Source: an uncultured Phycisphaeraceae bacterium (lineage in GTDB: Bacteria; Planctomycetota; Phycisphaerae; Phycisphaerales; UBA1924). From it: 64,000 nucleotides of DNA. The translations under genes were made by a program, and so were the position numbers. Location: positions 1 to 64,000 of the forward strand of contig CALCCF010000019.1 in NCBI GenBank assembly GCA_937899905.1, read 5' to 3'. The notes below the pieces were generated by a model that saw nothing but the letters and a program-made list of their open reading frames with translations, did no database searches and was not told the origin of the DNA. Positions 62,799-64,000 of the stretch are shown here, piece after piece. How positions within the stretch are numbered: position 1 is the stretch's first letter; the number at the start of each line of letters is the position of its first letter.

Positions 62799-64000
62799 GT
62801 GGCGTTCAACCTCGCACCCTTCACCGACACCACGCTGTCATCCGAGGCGCTCGAGCTCATCCTTGCCGAGCACGAGCGCGACATCGCCCCGCGCCTCCGC
62901 TGGCTCTGGGGGTACTTCCGCAACGAGCCGTCGCGCCCCGGCGGCGAGCTGCCCCAGGCGACCGGCCTGCCACCGCGCCTCCGCGGGGCGTGGGACCCGT
63001 GGTCAGACGATCGCATGGTCGACGCAGCCGCCAGCGAGGTCGTCATCGAGAACGACATCGCGTGGCGCCTGTACACGATGATCGACTTCATGCTTCCCGA
63101 GCCAGTCGTGCTGCTGAGCACTGCGGGCGAGGCGAGCCAACGCCGGCAGATCGAGGCCGCCCTCGACGCAGTGTGGGAAGCCTCGGGCGGCATGTCGCTC
63201 TTGCACGACGCGCTGCTGCTCGGGCACGTCTATGGCCATGTTGATCTGCTGCTGCGGTGCGACGTTGAGCGTCTGACCGCTCTCGCGCCCGATCTCGACG
63301 CGCTGCTTGAGCTGCCCGGCGAGGTCTTGGCTGAGGCGATCCGCGTGGAGGCGATCGACCCCACCCGCGGCGTGCCCGTCGTCGACGCGGCCGACTACCG
63401 CCGACTCGAGGCGTACGCCATCGACTTCACGCGACGCACGTCCGACACCGATGAGCGAGATCGCCACGGCAACTCGTTGGCATCCGAGCGCGTCACCGAG
63501 ATCCTCAGCGGCGCATGGCGTCAGGTCTACGTCGACGGCGAGCTCGTGGACGAAGGGCCCAATCGAGCCTCCCCCGGCCGCGTTCCGGTCGTGCACATCC
63601 AGAATATCCCACAGCCCCTGTGTTATGCCGGCATCGGCGAGGTCGAGCCGCTCGTCCCGCTGCAGGACCAGCTGAATACACGGCTGAGCGATCGTGCCGC
63701 CCGCGTGACCATGCAGTCCTTCAAGATGTACCTGGCCAAGGGCATCGAGGGCTTCGACCAGGTGCGCGTGGGGCCGGGGCGAATCCTCTCGACCGACAAC
63801 CCCGACGCCGAGGTGCAGGCGTTCGGCGGCGATGCCGACTCGCCCAGCGAGACCCTGCACGTCGAGGACATCCGCGAGGCGATGGACAAGACCTCGGGCG
63901 TGCCGCCGGTCGCCGCAGGCGTCGTCCGTGCGAAGATCGGCAATCTCTCGAGCGGCAACGCGCTCCGCGTGACGCTGCTGGGGCTCTTGAGCAAGACACG
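62799..64000 (+). CDS. Phage-type portal protein (SPP1 gp6-like), 3' end outside the window
   Basis: The frame opens with a GTG at 62799 after AAAGGAGG and has no stop to the right edge (about 400 residues seen). Portal-like features are an N-terminal helical part (DIAPRLRWLWGYFRNEP), the wing segment VIENDIAWRLYTMIDFML, PVVHIQNIPQPLCYAGIGE, VEPLVPLQDQLNTRLSDRA, and the late SGVPPVAAG and NLSSGNALRVTLLGLLSK. SPP1-type portals form the dodecameric ring through which DNA is packaged into heads. Identification is by family resemblance and I rate it likely. There is no terminase upstream, so this is either the edge of a prophage or gene-transfer-agent cluster, or a lone gene. Confidence 0.65.
   Translation, partial: MAFNLAPFTDTTLSSEALELILAEHERDIAPRLRWLWGYFRNEPSRPGGELPQATGLPPRLRGAWDPWSDDRMVDAAASEVVIENDIAWRLYTMIDFMLPEPVVLLSTAGEASQRRQIEAALDAVWEASGGMSLLHDALLLGHVYGHVDLLLRCDVERLTALAPDLDALLELPGEVLAEAIRVEAIDPTRGVPVVDAADYRRLEAYAIDFTRRTSDTDERDRHGNSLASERVTEILSGAWRQVYVDGELVDEGPNRASPGRVPVVHIQNIPQPLCYAGIGEVEPLVPLQDQLNTRLSDRAARVTMQSFKMYLAKGIEGFDQVRVGPGRILSTDNPDAEVQAFGGDADSPSETLHVEDIREAMDKTSGVPPVAAGVVRAKIGNLSSGNALRVTLLGLLSKT

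Overview
The window is GC-rich bacterial chromosome, and its protein content points to a planctomycete of the class Phycisphaerae. The main reason is that seven secreted proteins end in the same double calcium-loop module: DxDGDG, then FDFLxFQN, twice, finishing in a Gly-Cys tail. This resembles the 'GC-type dockerin' tails known from that group. PEP-CTERM-like and H-X9-DG pseudopilin proteins, a two-membrane (diderm) set (BamA, beta-barrel proteins) and GTG/TTG starts fit. This assignment is inference from protein families; no rRNA is present.

Layout. 0-12 kb: a hypothetical protein, a lone nuoF, a beta-barrel protein, a degenerate RibBA, a serine hydrolase with a dockerin tail, four SAM methyltransferases, an aminoglycoside-phosphotransferase-fold kinase, tRNA-Ser(GCU) and a macrodomain protein. 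12-21 kb: an M1 peptidase, pdhB - TlpA-like thioredoxin - pdhC, a lipoprotein esterase, a DUF5996 protein, a cupin and gpsA. 21-32 kb: a P1B-like ATPase lacking the CPC motif, an FG-GAP protein, a pseudopilin operon carrying two paralogues with different C-terminal tails, a Dus enzyme, an HAF-repeat protein, an RluA-type synthase and a TolB-like protein. 32-41 kb: elbB-map, dihydroorotase, and a minus-strand run PilZ - CPBP protease - bamA - aldo/keto reductase - GNAT. 41-47 kb: sugar-transfer genes (GT4; nucleotidyltransferase-kinase fusion coupled to GT2) and a pabB-Nudix pair joined by TGATG. 47-60 kb: ppdK, a thioredoxin-fold protein without active-site cysteines, phenylalanine hydroxylase, two paralogous membrane proteins with matching leader hairpins around a DinB gene, three more dockerin-tailed proteins, and truA. 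60-64 kb: der, a short tandem repeat, a small protein, and a phage-type portal protein running off the edge.

Most genes are housekeeping, in short operons. The parts least like a textbook genome are the family of disulfide-bracketed dockerin tails, the tail swap between adjacent paralogues, the shared leader hairpins at 53.05 and 54.2 kb, several enzymes whose catalytic residues are replaced (RibBA, P-type ATPase, thioredoxin-fold protein, PfkB domain) and the orphan portal gene. No CRISPR array, IS element, integrase or complete prophage is visible.
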